Below the pieces are notes generated by a model. That model saw nothing but the letters and a program-made list of their open reading frames with translations. It did no database searches and was not told the origin of the DNA. The position numbers were made by a program, and so were the translations under genes. From positions 868,001 through 932,000 of the forward strand of contig OY292275.1 in assembly GCA_958496175.1 (NCBI GenBank): a stretch of 64,000 bases of DNA. The letters run 5' to 3'. Below, piece by piece: positions 41,631-54,371 of this stretch (its first letter is position 1; each line of letters starts with the position of its first letter). This stretch comes from Sisyra terminalis. Its lineage: Eukaryota; Arthropoda; Insecta; Neuroptera; Sisyridae.

Positions 41631-42999
41631 ATCATCATCGTCTAAAAATTAGACGATGATGTCCATTCCTACCCCCCAAGTATGTCGAAAAATCTTTTTA
41701 AACTTATAACTAGGGATCTATAAAAGAAATGGCAACTCATTTAAAGAAAAATATCATAAACTCCAGGAAATGAGGTCTCTGAACCTCCTGGTTCGTTGAG
41801 AAACTTAAGGGACCCCAAAAATTTGGTTCTCCAGTAAATTCAAAAGTTTTAATTTTTCACTTACAAATTTTGCTCTGAAAAAATGCATTTTTAAGCTTAC
41901 AATGCAACAATCCCGTAGCATTGTCTTTTTAAATTAAAAAATTGCATCTCAATTTACTCGCTTAAAATGAACGAATGCAGGTTTTAATGCCCGTTTAAAA
42001 GACTGTTTCCCAAATAAAGCAATCCTGATAGGTTTGAGATTGCAAATTTATGAGAAATTGTCTCATGTAATTATCCTGGAAATTGCTAACAAGAAGACAA
42101 TTCAGGTTGTTTAAGATTGGTTTTTTTATTTATTTAATATTTTTACTTTTCAATTAGCTACGTTTCGTTACGTATCGTAACTTCATCAGGCTTCTAAAAA
42201 AAAAATTAAAATAATTCCAAAATATGTCAATCATACATAAATTTCAAAACTATAATTATATACATATAATATAGATAAAATAAAATATTTGTAATTACAT
42301 AATAATAACTAACTCAAAATTTCAAAATATGACAAATATTTTGTTAGTTATTATTAGTATTTTTATTATATGTATATTATTATAGTTTTGAAATTTATGT
42401 ATGATTGACATATTTTTTTTTTTTTATAGAAGCCTGATGAAGTTACGATACGTTACGAAACGTACCTAATTGAAAAGTAAAAATATTAAATAAAAAAAAA
42501 CCAATCTTAAACAGCCTGAATTGTCTTCTTGTTAGCAATTTCCAGGATAATTACATGAGACAATTTCTCATAAATTCGCATAAAATTTGCAATCTCAAAC
42601 CTATCAGGATTGCTTTATTTGGGAAACAGTCTTTTAAACGGGCATTAAAACCTGCATTCGTTCATTTTAAGCGAGTAAATTGAGATGCAATTTTTTAATT
42701 TAAAAAGACAATGCTACGGGATTGTTGCATTGTAAGCTTAAAAATGCATTTTTTCAGAGCAAAATTTGTAAGTGAAAAATTAAAACTTTTGAATTTACTG
42801 GAGAACCAAATTTTTGGGGTCCCTTAAGTTTCTCAACGAACCAGGAGGTTCAGAGACCTCATTTCCTGGAGTTTATGATATTTTTCTTTAAATGAGTTGC
42901 CATTTCTTTTATAGATCCCTAATTATAAGTTTAATAAGATTTTCCGACATACTTGGGGGGTAGGAATGGACATCATCGTCTAATTTTTAGACGATGATT
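41631..42999. repeat. ~1.37-kb near-perfect palindrome (giant hairpin) containing a family A core
   Basis: Arms of about 670 bp are inverted copies with very few differences, centred near 42315. Landmarks pair in mirror order: CATCATCGTCTAA at both tips, CCTGGTTCGTTGAGAAACTT (left) with AAGTTTCTCAACGAACCAGG (right), and CTTCATCAGG (42181) with CCTGATGAAG (42433). Each tip is itself a small palindrome. No protein is encoded. If transcribed, it would form a long double-stranded RNA. Confidence 0.9.
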
Positions 43000-44998
43000 A
43001 AGCTGAGATCTGAATTTTATCATCTATTCCTATCAATGATATAAAACATATTATAAAGCCTCCTGTAGTTCACATCTCATTTTTGGCGCTGCCGTCACCA
43101 CCCACATAGCGAACAAATGAATACATATATAACTTTGACCAACTTCAAAGCCTACTTGATTACCACTAAATTACGATTTAAATCATTGGCAAATATGTAA
43201 CAAAGAGATGTTATATAAATCCGTATTGGGCGATTGGTTCACCTAATGGACTCGAAAATAGGCCAAAGAATACGACGTATCCAATATATCTGATAGAAAA
43301 GCGGCTAGTTGTGGTTCAGGTCGTAGTTCAAATCATGCAATTTATTTACTAAAAAAAAAAAGATCTAGTTAATGGCATTTAGCGAGATTATGAAAGCCAC
43401 GATTTCTCATTCTTCTCATAAATTAACAGGATCGAAACTTGCGAGTGGATTTTTCTCAACTCAATTATCTTATTACAGAAATGTATTGGCTCAGTTGAGT
43501 GAGATTCCAAATCTTTCGATTGCAAATCTAAATGTTATTAAAATCGTGGGGTAACCTATTAATTACGATATTTAAATTTTAAATGGTTGGAATGTAGAGG
43601 GCTTTTTTTTTTTCTCTTTTGGTTTTGTAAGTCGTGATGGTAACGACAGTTATTGGGAAAACGTGTCGTTTGAATTGATTTTACAGGCTGTCTTGTTGTT
43701 GGGATTTTCCTAGATCTCTGGTTGCATAGTGGAACGATATGGGAAATGATTTATTGGGATGTAGATGCAACGTGGAGCAAACGTGAAACATGAGGGATAA
43801 ATTTGAACTTTTAACATAGTTTTTGAGTCACGACAATAAATTGTATGTAGTTACAAAGCGTGACAACAATATGATATTATTATCATTGCAAACTTGTATA
43901 AGTATTGCAATGCAAGAGAGGGCATTCTTCGCGAGATAACGAAAAAAGTTTCGTATTTAAATGGGAACGATTTATGGGGACTGGTAGAAAGTTTTTCAAT
44001 CTCTGATCAGAAATTATTTCAAACTAAATGATATGTGATAGATGGTTGAAATTAACGATTGGAACGAAATTATATAAGCGAATTGTTTGGAATGTTTTTT
44101 TTTTTTTTCGGTGAGGAAATCCAAAATTCATCTCGCCGATTGTAGAAGGTGGAAGTTGAGAATTGGATTAGATAATAATTGGTAAACGAGAGCCAGTTTT
44201 AAGTGGCATGTTTAGGAAGTAATAAACTATTCAATTGGTCGAAACAATTCTTTATGATTGTTCGAAACAATCGCTTTGGGATATTCAGTGCTTTCACACG
44301 TACTCGGATAAATTTTCTTTGATTGATCTCTCTGCGTTGTTGGTAACACTTAAAACACATTTACACTAATAGCAAAAAAAAAATTACCGAAAAAAAAAAT
44401 GGAAATAAAAATAAATAATCCTCAAGTGTTCTCTGTCGTGACCGGTTTGGTTTGGTTTCGATTCCGTCTTGGTAATGAGTGTTGTGTACTTATGATCGCT
44501 ATGGGGCTCTATTGTTGTAACGATCGACTGAAAAACATTTACATTATTGAGAGATTCCGCCAAGGAAAACTGTTTATTTTCTCTCATTTTCATTTGAATT
44601 TATATGAGAATCATATGGTAATTTAATAGTCGCTTCAAATAACATAAATTTTTACTTTGCAACAATTGTTGGATGGAATGATGTTTGAAGTAGGCACATA
44701 GACCGACAAATACCGCACCCGGTTTGGACTTAGAAAAAAAAATTGTACCGAGTATCAATTAACAAAGTTCATATTAGGTTGGAGAAATTTTTACGAAATT
44801 TTATATGAATCCATATTTGACGTTGCATTCCCTTCAAAGAGGCTATATTTCAAGATTTATAAATTACACAGTTTGTCCCATTAAAAAAAATGACGTCATA
44901 CGAAGAATTTTGAAATTTGAATCAATCTGAAGATATATACGAATTTCTTCTGGCGCATGAGGCCACCTGTGTATTTTATAAACATTGGCTATATTTAT

Positions 44999-45662
44999 TA
45001 GTCTGGGCCAAAAAAATCGACAATTTTTTTTTTTTTTTTTTGAAAAGCATATCGAAAATATTGTTCAAAGTAACAAAAAAAAAAAATGTCGGGAAGGTTT
45101 GAGCCCTTAATATTAATATTAAGAGATCCATCATTTTTAATTTCGATTTTTTATTAGTGCTTTCATTTTTGCGTCAATGCTGTCAAGCTATTAAGGTAAA
45201 AAAAAATCATCTGCACATATTTTAATAGAAAATTAAATTCTCTACAAAAAAGGTCTCTTTGAAAATTTTTGCCAGAAACGCCGTTTCCGAATAATTAAGC
45301 TTCAGACATTGATACAATTTTTGAATTTTTCTTCTTTATTTTTGGAATTTTGTTACTAGCGAACAAATAAATATATGGAAATGAACAAAATAGATTCTGG
45401 AAGGGAATTTAATGTTCTACAAAAAAGGTCTCTTAACGTTTTTACATAAAATCACTCATTCAAAATTGGTTCAACAAAAAATAACAATAATTTAATTTTT
45501 CCTTCAACTTTAATTGTGAATAACTTTTGAAAAAGTGATTTTATGTAAAAACTATTAGAGATCTTTTTTGTAGAGCTTTAAATTCCCTTCAAGAATCTAT
45601 GTTGTTCATTTCTATACATTTATTTGTTCGTTAGTTACAAAATTCCAAAAATAAAGAAGATT
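44999..45662. mobile_element. Foldback element, right end truncated
   Basis: Left end TAGTCTGGGCCAAAAAAATC resembles the TAGTGTGGGTCAAAAAAATC end of the element at 13422. Inverted arms lie at about 45332-45485 and 45515-45662, each with CTACAAAAAAGGTCTCTTA or its decayed inverse. A further copy of the motif is at 45241. The right terminal repeat is missing. A near-copy of the palindrome built on CTCTTAATATT lies at 45104-45125. Confidence 0.7.
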
Positions 45663-46633
45663 GATCAACAATAGATACACAAACGTAATTTTAAGTTCAA
45701 CAATGCTGTTTCGGTATCAAAGAATCAAAAATGCATTTCGGTTTGGAAGACTTTTATCGAAAAAATCGATAAAACCTCGAATATAATTAAAGTACTATGA
45801 ATTTACATGACGTCGACTTAAAGAAAAGGCTTTACGTTTTGACCAAAACTTGGAGATCCATATTGATTCCAGGATCTCATAGAAAAATATCAATTGAATA
45901 TAGTTATAGTGGCTTAAATGGCGACTTTATCATTATCATTAAACAGCTTAGGATATTTTGCTAGGAGCTTCGTAGAGTTAGAAGAATTCTATAAAAGTTT
46001 GTTTCTGACCTCTTTTGTTCCAAAATTTTACCAATTAAGGAATAGAATATAATTGTTGTATTTCATCAGGAAATTGATAAACTTCACATGGCTTTGGTTA
46101 CTTGATAGAAGTTTCTGGATTTTGGTTGAAAATTCTTTTCTTTTTTTTTGATCCCAATGATATTTGGGACCGGGTATCAATCGATCGTCATTTGTTTTTC
46201 CCATGGCAACCACCTGTTGATCGTGAAAAATTGATTTCGAGAGATGTTTGAGTGGAAATTAAGTATCGTAGTTGTTGGTCAATAATGGTAAATTGAATGA
46301 ATTGTTGAGTTTTAAATTTCGATCAATGACTACTTAACATTGAACCATTAAATTATTGGATCTATTTTTCTTTAATCTAAGATCGATAGGCCAGTAAAGA
46401 AAGAGGGTTGAAATTTATCATTACGAAATTGTATCGATTATTAAGTCTGGTACTATTAGTCGTACGTTTTAAATAAGTTCTGAGTATAATATTTATGACT
46501 AGTAGCTACCCGTAAAATATTCATAGCCAACACAGACTAGCAAATGACAAATTGACAATTGAATCAATTCAAAGTATTTTTTTTAAATTCTAAGCTAATA
46601 ATCAAAATAAGATTTTTTCGCTGACTTTGAACA

Positions 46634-46946
46634 GTTATACTGTGTATACAATATATAAAATATATTGCAGTCCAATTAATGTAGTATAATTTAACATAAT
46701 AATATACAAATTTAATATAATAATATATAAACTCAATATAATAATATATAAAAATCATACCACCAACATAAATTTGAACAGAAGTTCAAACAAAAATATT
46801 CGTGACGTATTGCCCAGATACGTATTTCGATTGCCAAGCAATCTTCATCAGTAGTCATCAAGTAGTTTGGATCACTCCGTAACTGCTTTGTGATGATTCA
46901 CACACACATAAATTGGACTGCAATATATTTTATATATTGTATACAC
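46634..46946. repeat. Hairpin repeat, family B (GATTGC-CAA-GCAATC module)
   Basis: Ends GTGTATACAATATATAAAAT.. and the inverse ..ATTTTATATATTGTATACAC each extend through GCAGTCCAATT. Inside, around 46805-46850, lies GACGTATTGCCCAGATACGT, then ATTTCGATTGCCAAGCAATC and TTCATCAG. On the minus strand this reads CTGATGAAG, stem-loop, CGAAATACGT. The flanks share ATTCTAAGCTAAT on both sides (46586 and 46947 regions). Confidence 0.75.
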
Positions 46947-49434
46947 ATTCTAAGCTAATGATTTTTATATTTGGTTTTCTCTCACACGTATGTGTTTACA
47001 TTCTTTTTTCTTTGTCTCATAGGCTTATATACCAACCAAAATTTGCCTATTGTTATTTTTAATTGCATTTTTTGTAAATAATAAGGAATCGTGGCAATTT
47101 TCGAAATTCTTAAGTTACAAAATCAGTTTTAATTTCTGCGAATCACTTCAAAACCATACACTGGATTTTTTTATTTATCAAATATATTTATTTGCGTTAT
47201 CTCTTAAAAAAAATAAAATTTATTGTTTTTGTGTTGTGTAGCAATTTAATATCATAAAAGCAAATTTAAAATATTTCTTTTTACATGAGAACTTTTAACA
47301 ATTTCTCCAAGACCTAATTGACCCGCGATATGGTCTTAAAAGTGCTTAAATCGAAGATCTATTAGTTGAATGTTATGGACATGAAGGGTGCGGTTTTTTG
47401 CATTGATTTGCTAGCACTTGGATGCGATAAAACTTGTTAAGGCCTCTTCAATTTGGTAAATTGGAAATATTTCAATAAATCACTTGAATATTTCTCTATT
47501 TGTTGGCTAATATTTTTTTTTTTTTTTTTGGACAATGTTTTGATAATATATTTGAAATAACATAAATAAATCGCTGACAAATTTGTACGATGAAAAGATT
47601 CTCTTGACTTTTCGCGCACTTGTTTGATCTACACTTAATGCGACTTGTTTGATTGACACTTTGGATTTTTATATCCAAACAAATTGGGAAATCTTTATTT
47701 TTTGATGATTCAATAGTTTGAGAGATTGGAAATTGAAGTTGTCTTCTTCATTTTGTTGTTGTTTATATGAAATTAGGCTAAGGAATTTTCTTTGAAATAT
47801 TTTAAATACGACACCGTTTTGTTTTTCGTAGAACTGATAAGATTAGAGTTGTTGTAAAATTTGTCGCCTTTTTTTATAAATTCCAAAGTTTTTGTGTGAA
47901 TTTAAGGTTTTAATTACAAAAGTTCTTTGTTCGTCTATTTCTTTGTTTAGCATTAGATATAATAATATATGTGTGACCTTGTTGTAGTTGTGTTGGCTAG
48001 TTTGATTTATATTTTATTGAGGAATTAAAATTTTAATTTATTTTCAATATTTCAAAATTGATTCGTTATGGATGTCATAACATGTCGATAGGTTTTTTTT
48101 TTTTTTGCATTTGAAACATGTAGGCAATAAAATTTCGTGTTCGACATCTATATTGAAACTTTGTCAAAAATTTATTTTTACGATTTGAGGCGCTAAGCAG
48201 CGCCCATTTAAGCGACAGATTTATGCCATATCTACATACATGAAACTATCGTCGAATATCAAACATATTATGTTAATGTCAAGAATTTTTCTCGAGAGGA
48301 ATTTGTGGTAGTTAATTTTTTTTTTGCTTGCATAAACAAGAGAGAAATGTTATGCAATGAAAATTTTTGTCGATAAACAAGTGTATTAACATGATTTTAT
48401 CGAATCATTAGAAAAAAAAATATATATGTGGAGGTGTACGTGATTGTTGATACGTCAGAGGTTCTAAAACTTGAAATTTTTACATCAACTTGTTAGTTTG
48501 ATCAATATAAATCTTAATGATCTTATTTTTAAAAAAAATATAGTTAGGTGATTTTTTTTTCATTAATTTTTTCAATATTGAGATTAGGTAATGTGTGGTA
48601 AGACGTAAATGTAATTTTTAGAGATATTTATGTAAGAAATGAATTTAAAAAAGGGATGTCAGACAAAATTAGAAGCAGCTGAAATTTTGAAATTATTTAA
48701 TGAAGTAAGAGGGAAAAAACCGTTGGTGATTTCAAAGGTTGGCTATGGAAGTCTCAATCAACAAGTTGATTAACAGGTGTTTCAAGGGTTGAACCAATTA
48801 AAAAGGAGTTAAAAGTTTAGTTATGATCAATAAAAATTGTTTAGGTAGCTTTATCAATTTTTTCTCAAAATAAATTCTGTGTAAGATGTTTAATCTTTGA
48901 AAATTTGACAAAAATTCTGAAGGATTTTAGTTGGAAATAAAGTTACCAATTTATTGATAATTTTGTATTTAAATTTTTCTAAATCAATGCTTCTTACGAG
49001 AAAAAATTATTAACGCCCCCTTTGTCTTATACTAATTGATTATATCTATTTTTGTTAAAGGAGAAACCATTTTAGTCCTTAAAAAATTCAGAATGATATT
49101 TGTACAGAAGAAATTTACCAATTAATTGATAATTTTGTATTCAAAACATTCTAAAGGATTGCTTCTTATGAAAAAAAAAATTAATCGCCCCTCTTTGTCT
49201 TATACTTATTGATTATACTAAATTTGATTAAAGGAGAAATCGTATTAGAGTCACTTATAAAACTTTCTTTGGATATCTTCTTCTTGGGTAGTTTAAGACA
49301 CAAAGTATAGATACAAATGTATAGGATTTTTCGTAATATTAATGTACACCAATAACAGACCAAGAGACCAACATTTTAGTTCTTTTTTCTGTCACTAGCA
49401 GCGCAATTATATTAAGAAAGATATTAAGAAGATA

Positions 49435-49610
49435 TTCCAATCTTGCAATGTATTATAGGAAATGTTGCACCACCACTAATATGTTTAAGTACTTAAATTG
49501 AACCAAAACTATATACTTTGGGTAAAATAACATAAGTTAGTACTCTTAAATTTTTGTGGTGGCGCCACTTCTTAATATATTTCTTATCGTGCATTGAAAT
49601 TTGCAGTTTT
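49435..49610. repeat. Small inverted-repeat element (MITE-like)
   Basis: The left end TATTCCAATCTTGCAATGTA..TGTTGCACCACCAC is approximately inverted at the right as GTGGTGGCGCCACTTCTTAA..GTGCATTGAAATTTGCA. A related, longer copy is at 57758-57965. Confidence 0.6.
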
Positions 49611-51224
49611 TTTATATAACAATTCGAGTGGTTTTTGAAGAGTAGTATGCTCTACCTGTTCTGAACCTCAAATTGATGCCATTTTTTTAATCTTACGTTT
49701 GGACTCCTTGTATCTATACTTCGTGGTTTGAGCTTTACCTAAAGAAGTTATTTTTTTATCCGAACCCATGCTTAATGGTTTTTAAGTAGTTGTAATCTAT
49801 GTTTATCATATAGTAAAATACAATTTAAATAGGTTTGGTTATAATTCAGCCGCTTAAAGTTAAAGTGGTGTAAGTCATATTATTGCAATTCGGAGATATA
49901 ATAAATTTTTGGATAGCTATCTACCGGCATAATTATGAAGCTTTGTCTTACCTTTATTTTCCATTAAATAGTTCATTACCTAAAAAATCGTTTTAACTAA
50001 TAAAAGTGGAAAATTTAATATTTTGACTTACACCATTTCCACTTTAAACGGCTCAATTGTAAACAATTACTGCGTGTTATTTTTATGTTTTTTTTTCTTA
50101 TCAAATTTTCAGGAAAAACTTGATAAAATTTTTAATTTTGTTTTATTTTTTTTGCAGGTACGTGTTACATTTAACAGGTGTCATATTCAAATAATTGTTG
50201 TAAGTTTAATTTTGACTTTAAATTATTTTTAAACTATAGTAAAAACAAAAACAAAAAATTTGATCTAGTAGTCATGGTGGTAGAATGGGTTGTGATATTT
50301 GCTAAAATTAAGTTATAATACTTTGGTCTTGAACTTTACTAGTTAAATGAAATTAGATACAGGTTTTCTTTTGAAAACTTTTAATTTAAAGGACAAATTA
50401 ATTAAGGAATTGAGGCAGAGTCGATTTGATTTTTTTTGAAGCTTTAATGTTATTAAATCCCATAGTTTAAGGATTTGGGGATTTTTTTTTATCTGGGAAA
50501 TATTGATTTAATTAGAAATGTATCCTAAGGCGGCTTTGATTACTAGAACAATTTTTGGCGGTCGATTTAATTAAAGTTTAGTAAAGAAATTTTCGTCATT
50601 GTTAAAATCTATATTTCCTTGATTTTGAGCATTGGGTTTTTCATCCCTGATGAATCAAAGCCTATCTTTAAAATAATAATTTAATCTTCTGATCTTTGTT
50701 TTTGGGATTTTTTTTTAATAATTTTTATTAGCAGACATTTAATTTCATTGATATTTCAACTTCTTCAGGTATTATATAATTCTTAATGATACAAATTTTA
50801 TTTAAATTGGACACCCATAAAACGTGATGTATAAAAATTTATTAAAAAAATCCCATAATCAAGAGAATATAAATAATTCTTAACTATCTATGGAAAAGAA
50901 CCATCAAATTATTAACTATTTTTTGGAAATAACTAAGCATATTATGAGTATTTGTTTAAATAATGTAATTTTTATGAGAAAAAGCTACCCCTTGTACCGA
51001 TATATAAATTTTGCAAAGAAGAAGAAATTTAAATATTTTTTTTATGGTGTATCTTTGAAATTAACTAATAATAGTAAGGAAATAGGAAAAACATAAATTT
51101 TTGGCTTGATTTAGTGTTAATAGTTGGGCCAACCATTTTTAGTTTGAGAGGGGGTGTATAGGGGATTACAGACTGTAAAAATCTACCTGTTGAATATTAA
51201 ATCAAATTTGTTTTTTTTGTTAGT

Positions 51225-51605
51225 TAGTTATAAAAATAAATTTGAGCAAAAGTTCAAATAAAATGTATTTGTGACGTATTGCCTAGATACGTATTTTGAT
51301 TGCCAAGCAATGTATTATATACTTCAGTTCTCATCTAGTAGTATTAGATCACTTCGTAATTGCGATTGCTATGAGTTACTAAAATAAATAAATAAATAAT
51401 TACAGTTGAGTATTGATTCAAAGGAAGATTTGGGAGTTATATAAATTTAAAGATTTCAAATTGTTTCCATCTTCGTCTTCACCATCATTCAAGTCATTTG
51501 ATCTTTATTTTAATATTATCTTAAACATATTTGCAAGGAAATTTTTTTTTGGCAACTATTTTTGTTTTATTTGGAATAAATTCCCATCTACGACCAGTAG
51601 TTCTT
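51225..51605. repeat. Dispersed repeat related to 62340-63100
   Basis: Shares ordered phrases with 62340-62480 and 62820-63095: GACGTATTGCCTAGATACGT, GATTGCCAAGCAAT, TATTGATTCAAAGGAAGATT, TTTCCATCTTCGTCTTCACC and AAATTCCCATCTACGACCA. It is a decayed dispersed copy. A short open frame here has no family match. Confidence 0.75.
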
Positions 51606-52397
51606 AACCTTATTGGAAGTTAACCTACCAGTTTCATATGTGCATTCATCGAATCCATTTTAGTTGGAAAAATAAAATATAATTTTTTCAAATATATTTT
51701 TAAATCGCTGAACCCGCGAGGCTACCTCACCTAATCTTTGAGATTCGATCGAACCCCGATTAAGAATCACTGGTCTACTAGTGATAGACTTTAGTAGACT
51801 AAAGATTTTAGTAGATTTTAGCTCGTTTAGCTTTTTTTTTTGTTTTGGTGATAACAGCTAGAAGTGTTTGATTTTTTTACTCCAAACCTTTTAAAGTTGA
51901 TCCCAAAATATTTAGGTCCAGAAAGACTTGAGTCTGCTCAAAATTGATCTTTTCATTCCTCACCCCTCATTAAAGCTTTGCCTTGTGATTTCCATCCATT
52001 TCTATGACACTTTTATGGAAAAATTGCGACTTTTTCGTTGAAATAAATATAATTTACTTATAGTTAGAGATTGTCCCCAAACGATGGAAATGTTTGGTTT
52101 GGAAAAATTTTGACAAACTTTTATACAGGATGTGCTTTAATAATGTACATGTTTTATAGAGATGAAAATTTTTTAATAGCAGGGATTTCCGAACGAAATA
52201 TTATCAATTAGATGCAATAGTATTGCGGATGTTGTATATATTAAATTTGAAATAAAAAAATTATCATATCATTTCTGAGATTGGTCAGCAAATTATTATA
52301 TATTTATATTATGCCAAGATTTTTGATGAATTGATGCAATATTTATTGATGATTGGAACGAATTAACGAAGGAATGAGACGATCATTTTGTGTATAT

Positions 52398-53068
52398 TAG
52401 ACTGATTCAAAAAAAAAAAAATATGATTTTTTTTTTCTTAATTATATCGAAAATATTATTGGGAATTGCAAAAAAAAGTCCTGTGAAAGTTTAAGCTCTT
52501 AATATTAATATTAAGAGGTGCCACATCGCAAATTTCGATTTTCCATTTAAATAACATGGCAACAATATTCTTTTGCACTTTGGAATTTTATAGCTCACGT
52601 TGGTGACAATATTTCGGAATGACCAAGGTATATTCTTGTAGAAAATTGAACGATCTACAAAAAAGGTCTCGTACAAGTTTTTGATATATTTATTCCTTAT
52701 CTGGTTGAGTCAAAAAATTGAAAAAATATTAAAATTTCTCTTTAGTTCAACTTTGACCTCGAATAACTTTTGAAGGAACGAATATATCAAAAACTTGTCG
52801 GAGACCTTTTTTGTAGATCGTTCAATTTTCTACAAGAATATACCTTGGTCATTCCGAAATATTGTCACCAACGTGACCTATAAAATTCCAAAGTGCAAGA
52901 GAATATTGTTCCCATGTTATTTAAATGGAAAATCGAAATTTGCGATGCAGCCCCTCTTAATATTAATATTAAGAGCTTAAACTGTCAGGATTTTTTTTTG
53001 TTATTTCCAACAATATTTTCGATATAAATAAGAAAAAAAAATCACTTTTTTTTTTTTGAATCAGTCTA
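52398..53068. mobile_element. Foldback element with TAGACTGATTC termini
   Basis: Left TAGACTGATTCAAAAAAA and right TTTTTTTGAATCAGTCTA are inverted. Arms of about 285-300 bp pair nearly throughout and include CTACAAAAAAGGTCTC and two perfect 22-bp palindromes built on CTCTTAATATT (52496-52517, 52954-52975). Small open frames on the two arms are mirror images and not real genes. A clean 8-bp target duplication is not visible. Confidence 0.85.
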
Positions 53069-53169
53069 ATAAAGATCATAATCCATGAAAAATCAAATTG
53101 TTTTAACTCCAAAAAGATATCTTTCTGTGAAGTAAGCAAGAAAAGCCATCATTTTATCAGAGTCTAGTA

Positions 53170-53708
53170 AAATTTTTATATATATAATTTTTATGTCAAA
53201 AATATAATAATTCAGGGAATTTTCAGTTTAATGCAAATAACTTAGGACCTGTGAAAAATATCAAAAACTTTTACAGAGATAAGTTATAGGAAAAAAAGTG
53301 CTCTACAAAAAATGTCCTATAAAAATTTCTCATAAAATTGATGGTTGAGTCAAAAAATTGAAAAAATATTAAAATATCTCTGTAGTTCAACTTTGAACTG
53401 GAATAACTTTTGAAGGAATAAATATACGAAAAACTTGTAACAGACCTTTTTTGTAGATCGTTCAATTTTCTACAAGAATATATCTTGGTAATTCCGAAAT
53501 ATTGTCACCAACGTGAGCTATAAAATTCCAAAGTGCAAGAGAATATTGTTTCCATGTTATTTAAAATGGAAAATCGAAATTTGCGATGCCGCACCTCTTA
53601 ATATTAATATTAAGAGCTTAAACTTTCACGGGATTTTTTTTGTCGTTCCCAACAATATTTTCGATATAATTAAGAAAAAAAAATCATAATTTTTTTTTAA
53701 TCAGTCTA
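53170..53708. mobile_element. Second, rearranged foldback-element copy
   Basis: 53340-53708 matches the right half of the preceding element, including the 22-bp palindrome at 53595-53616 and the end CAGTCTA. The left portion is different sequence with only a decayed CTCTACAAAAAATGTCCTAT motif, so the copy is chimeric or truncated. Confidence 0.7.
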
Positions 53709-53945
53709 ATGTGCATGTTTTATGTAGATGAAAATTTCTTAATGGCAGGGATTTCCGAAGGAAATTTTATGAATTATCGGATGTTGTATATATTAAATTT
53801 GAAATAAAGAAATTATATCATTTCTGAGATTGGTCAGCAAATTAATATATTTATATTATGCCAAGATTTTTGATGAATTGATGCAATATTTATTGATGAT
53901 TGGACCGAATTAACGAAGGAATGAGATGATCGTTTTGTGTATATG

Positions 53946-54090
53946 TATTGGCCAAGTAACGGGATTGAATCCCGTCGATATAATGTGCTCTACTTGTGTC
54001 CTGAGCATCAGATGTGGGAAAGTAGGACGTTAAAATAAATTGAAGAAATGAAAGAAAGAAAGAAAGAAAGAAGAAAAAATAAAATGTTTT
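53946..54090 (+). mobile_element. Possible SINE or LINE 3' tail with (GAAA)n
   Basis: About 100 bp with a GGGATTGAATCCC block reminiscent of a tRNA T-arm, followed by a (GAAA)n microsatellite at 54047-54071 and an A-rich end. The arrangement fits a retroposed tail. I could not match a known family. Confidence 0.35.
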
Positions 54091-54350
54091 ATTGTTAGCG
54101 ATTGGGTATATGTAACCGAATGGTTGCGTGTTGCAGAAGTATTTGTGGGATGATTGACTTTTTGATTTTGCATTGTTTTGTGATTTTGTAATGAATGTGT
54201 AAAGTGGTTGGAAACAAAGCGAATGATCGGACGAGCGATGAGAAATGGCTGTGTAACGTTATTTGTTTGGTTCGGTCGAGAATCTTTTATCGTCGGACTT
54301 AGTATAATACTTTTAGTACAATAAGCAATACTGAAGATGGTCCATCCAGG

Positions 54351-54371
54351 CAGCAGCAGCAGCAGCAGCAG
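54351..54371. repeat. (CAG)7 microsatellite
   Basis: Seven CAG units lie in a less AT-rich patch (about 54200-54480). No convincing coding frame surrounds it, although CAG runs in insects often encode polyglutamine. Confidence 0.95.

Larger units (their letters stand above)
52146..53945. repeat. Direct repeat pair flanking a foldback-element cluster
   Basis: About 250 bp at 52146-52397 recurs at 53709-53945. Shared phrases include TGTTGTATATATTAAATTTG, TTCTGAGATTGGTCAGCAAA and TGATGCAATATTTATTGATG. Between them lie one complete foldback element and one rearranged copy, so the locus reads repeat-element-spacer-element-repeat. Unequal exchange or nested insertion could make this. Confidence 0.85.

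Noticed and set aside
46806..46850. Complete hammerhead ribozyme on the minus strand
   Set aside because: ACGTAT-CTGGGCA-ATACGT could act as stem III and is followed by C, but two extra bases separate it from the core GAA and no stem I pairs across the cleavage point. Kept only as a resemblance.
52491..52980. Two nearly identical 61-codon frames in opposite orientation
   Set aside because: They are mirror copies in the arms of one foldback element. The third copy in 53440-53600 has a stop, so coding is not maintained.
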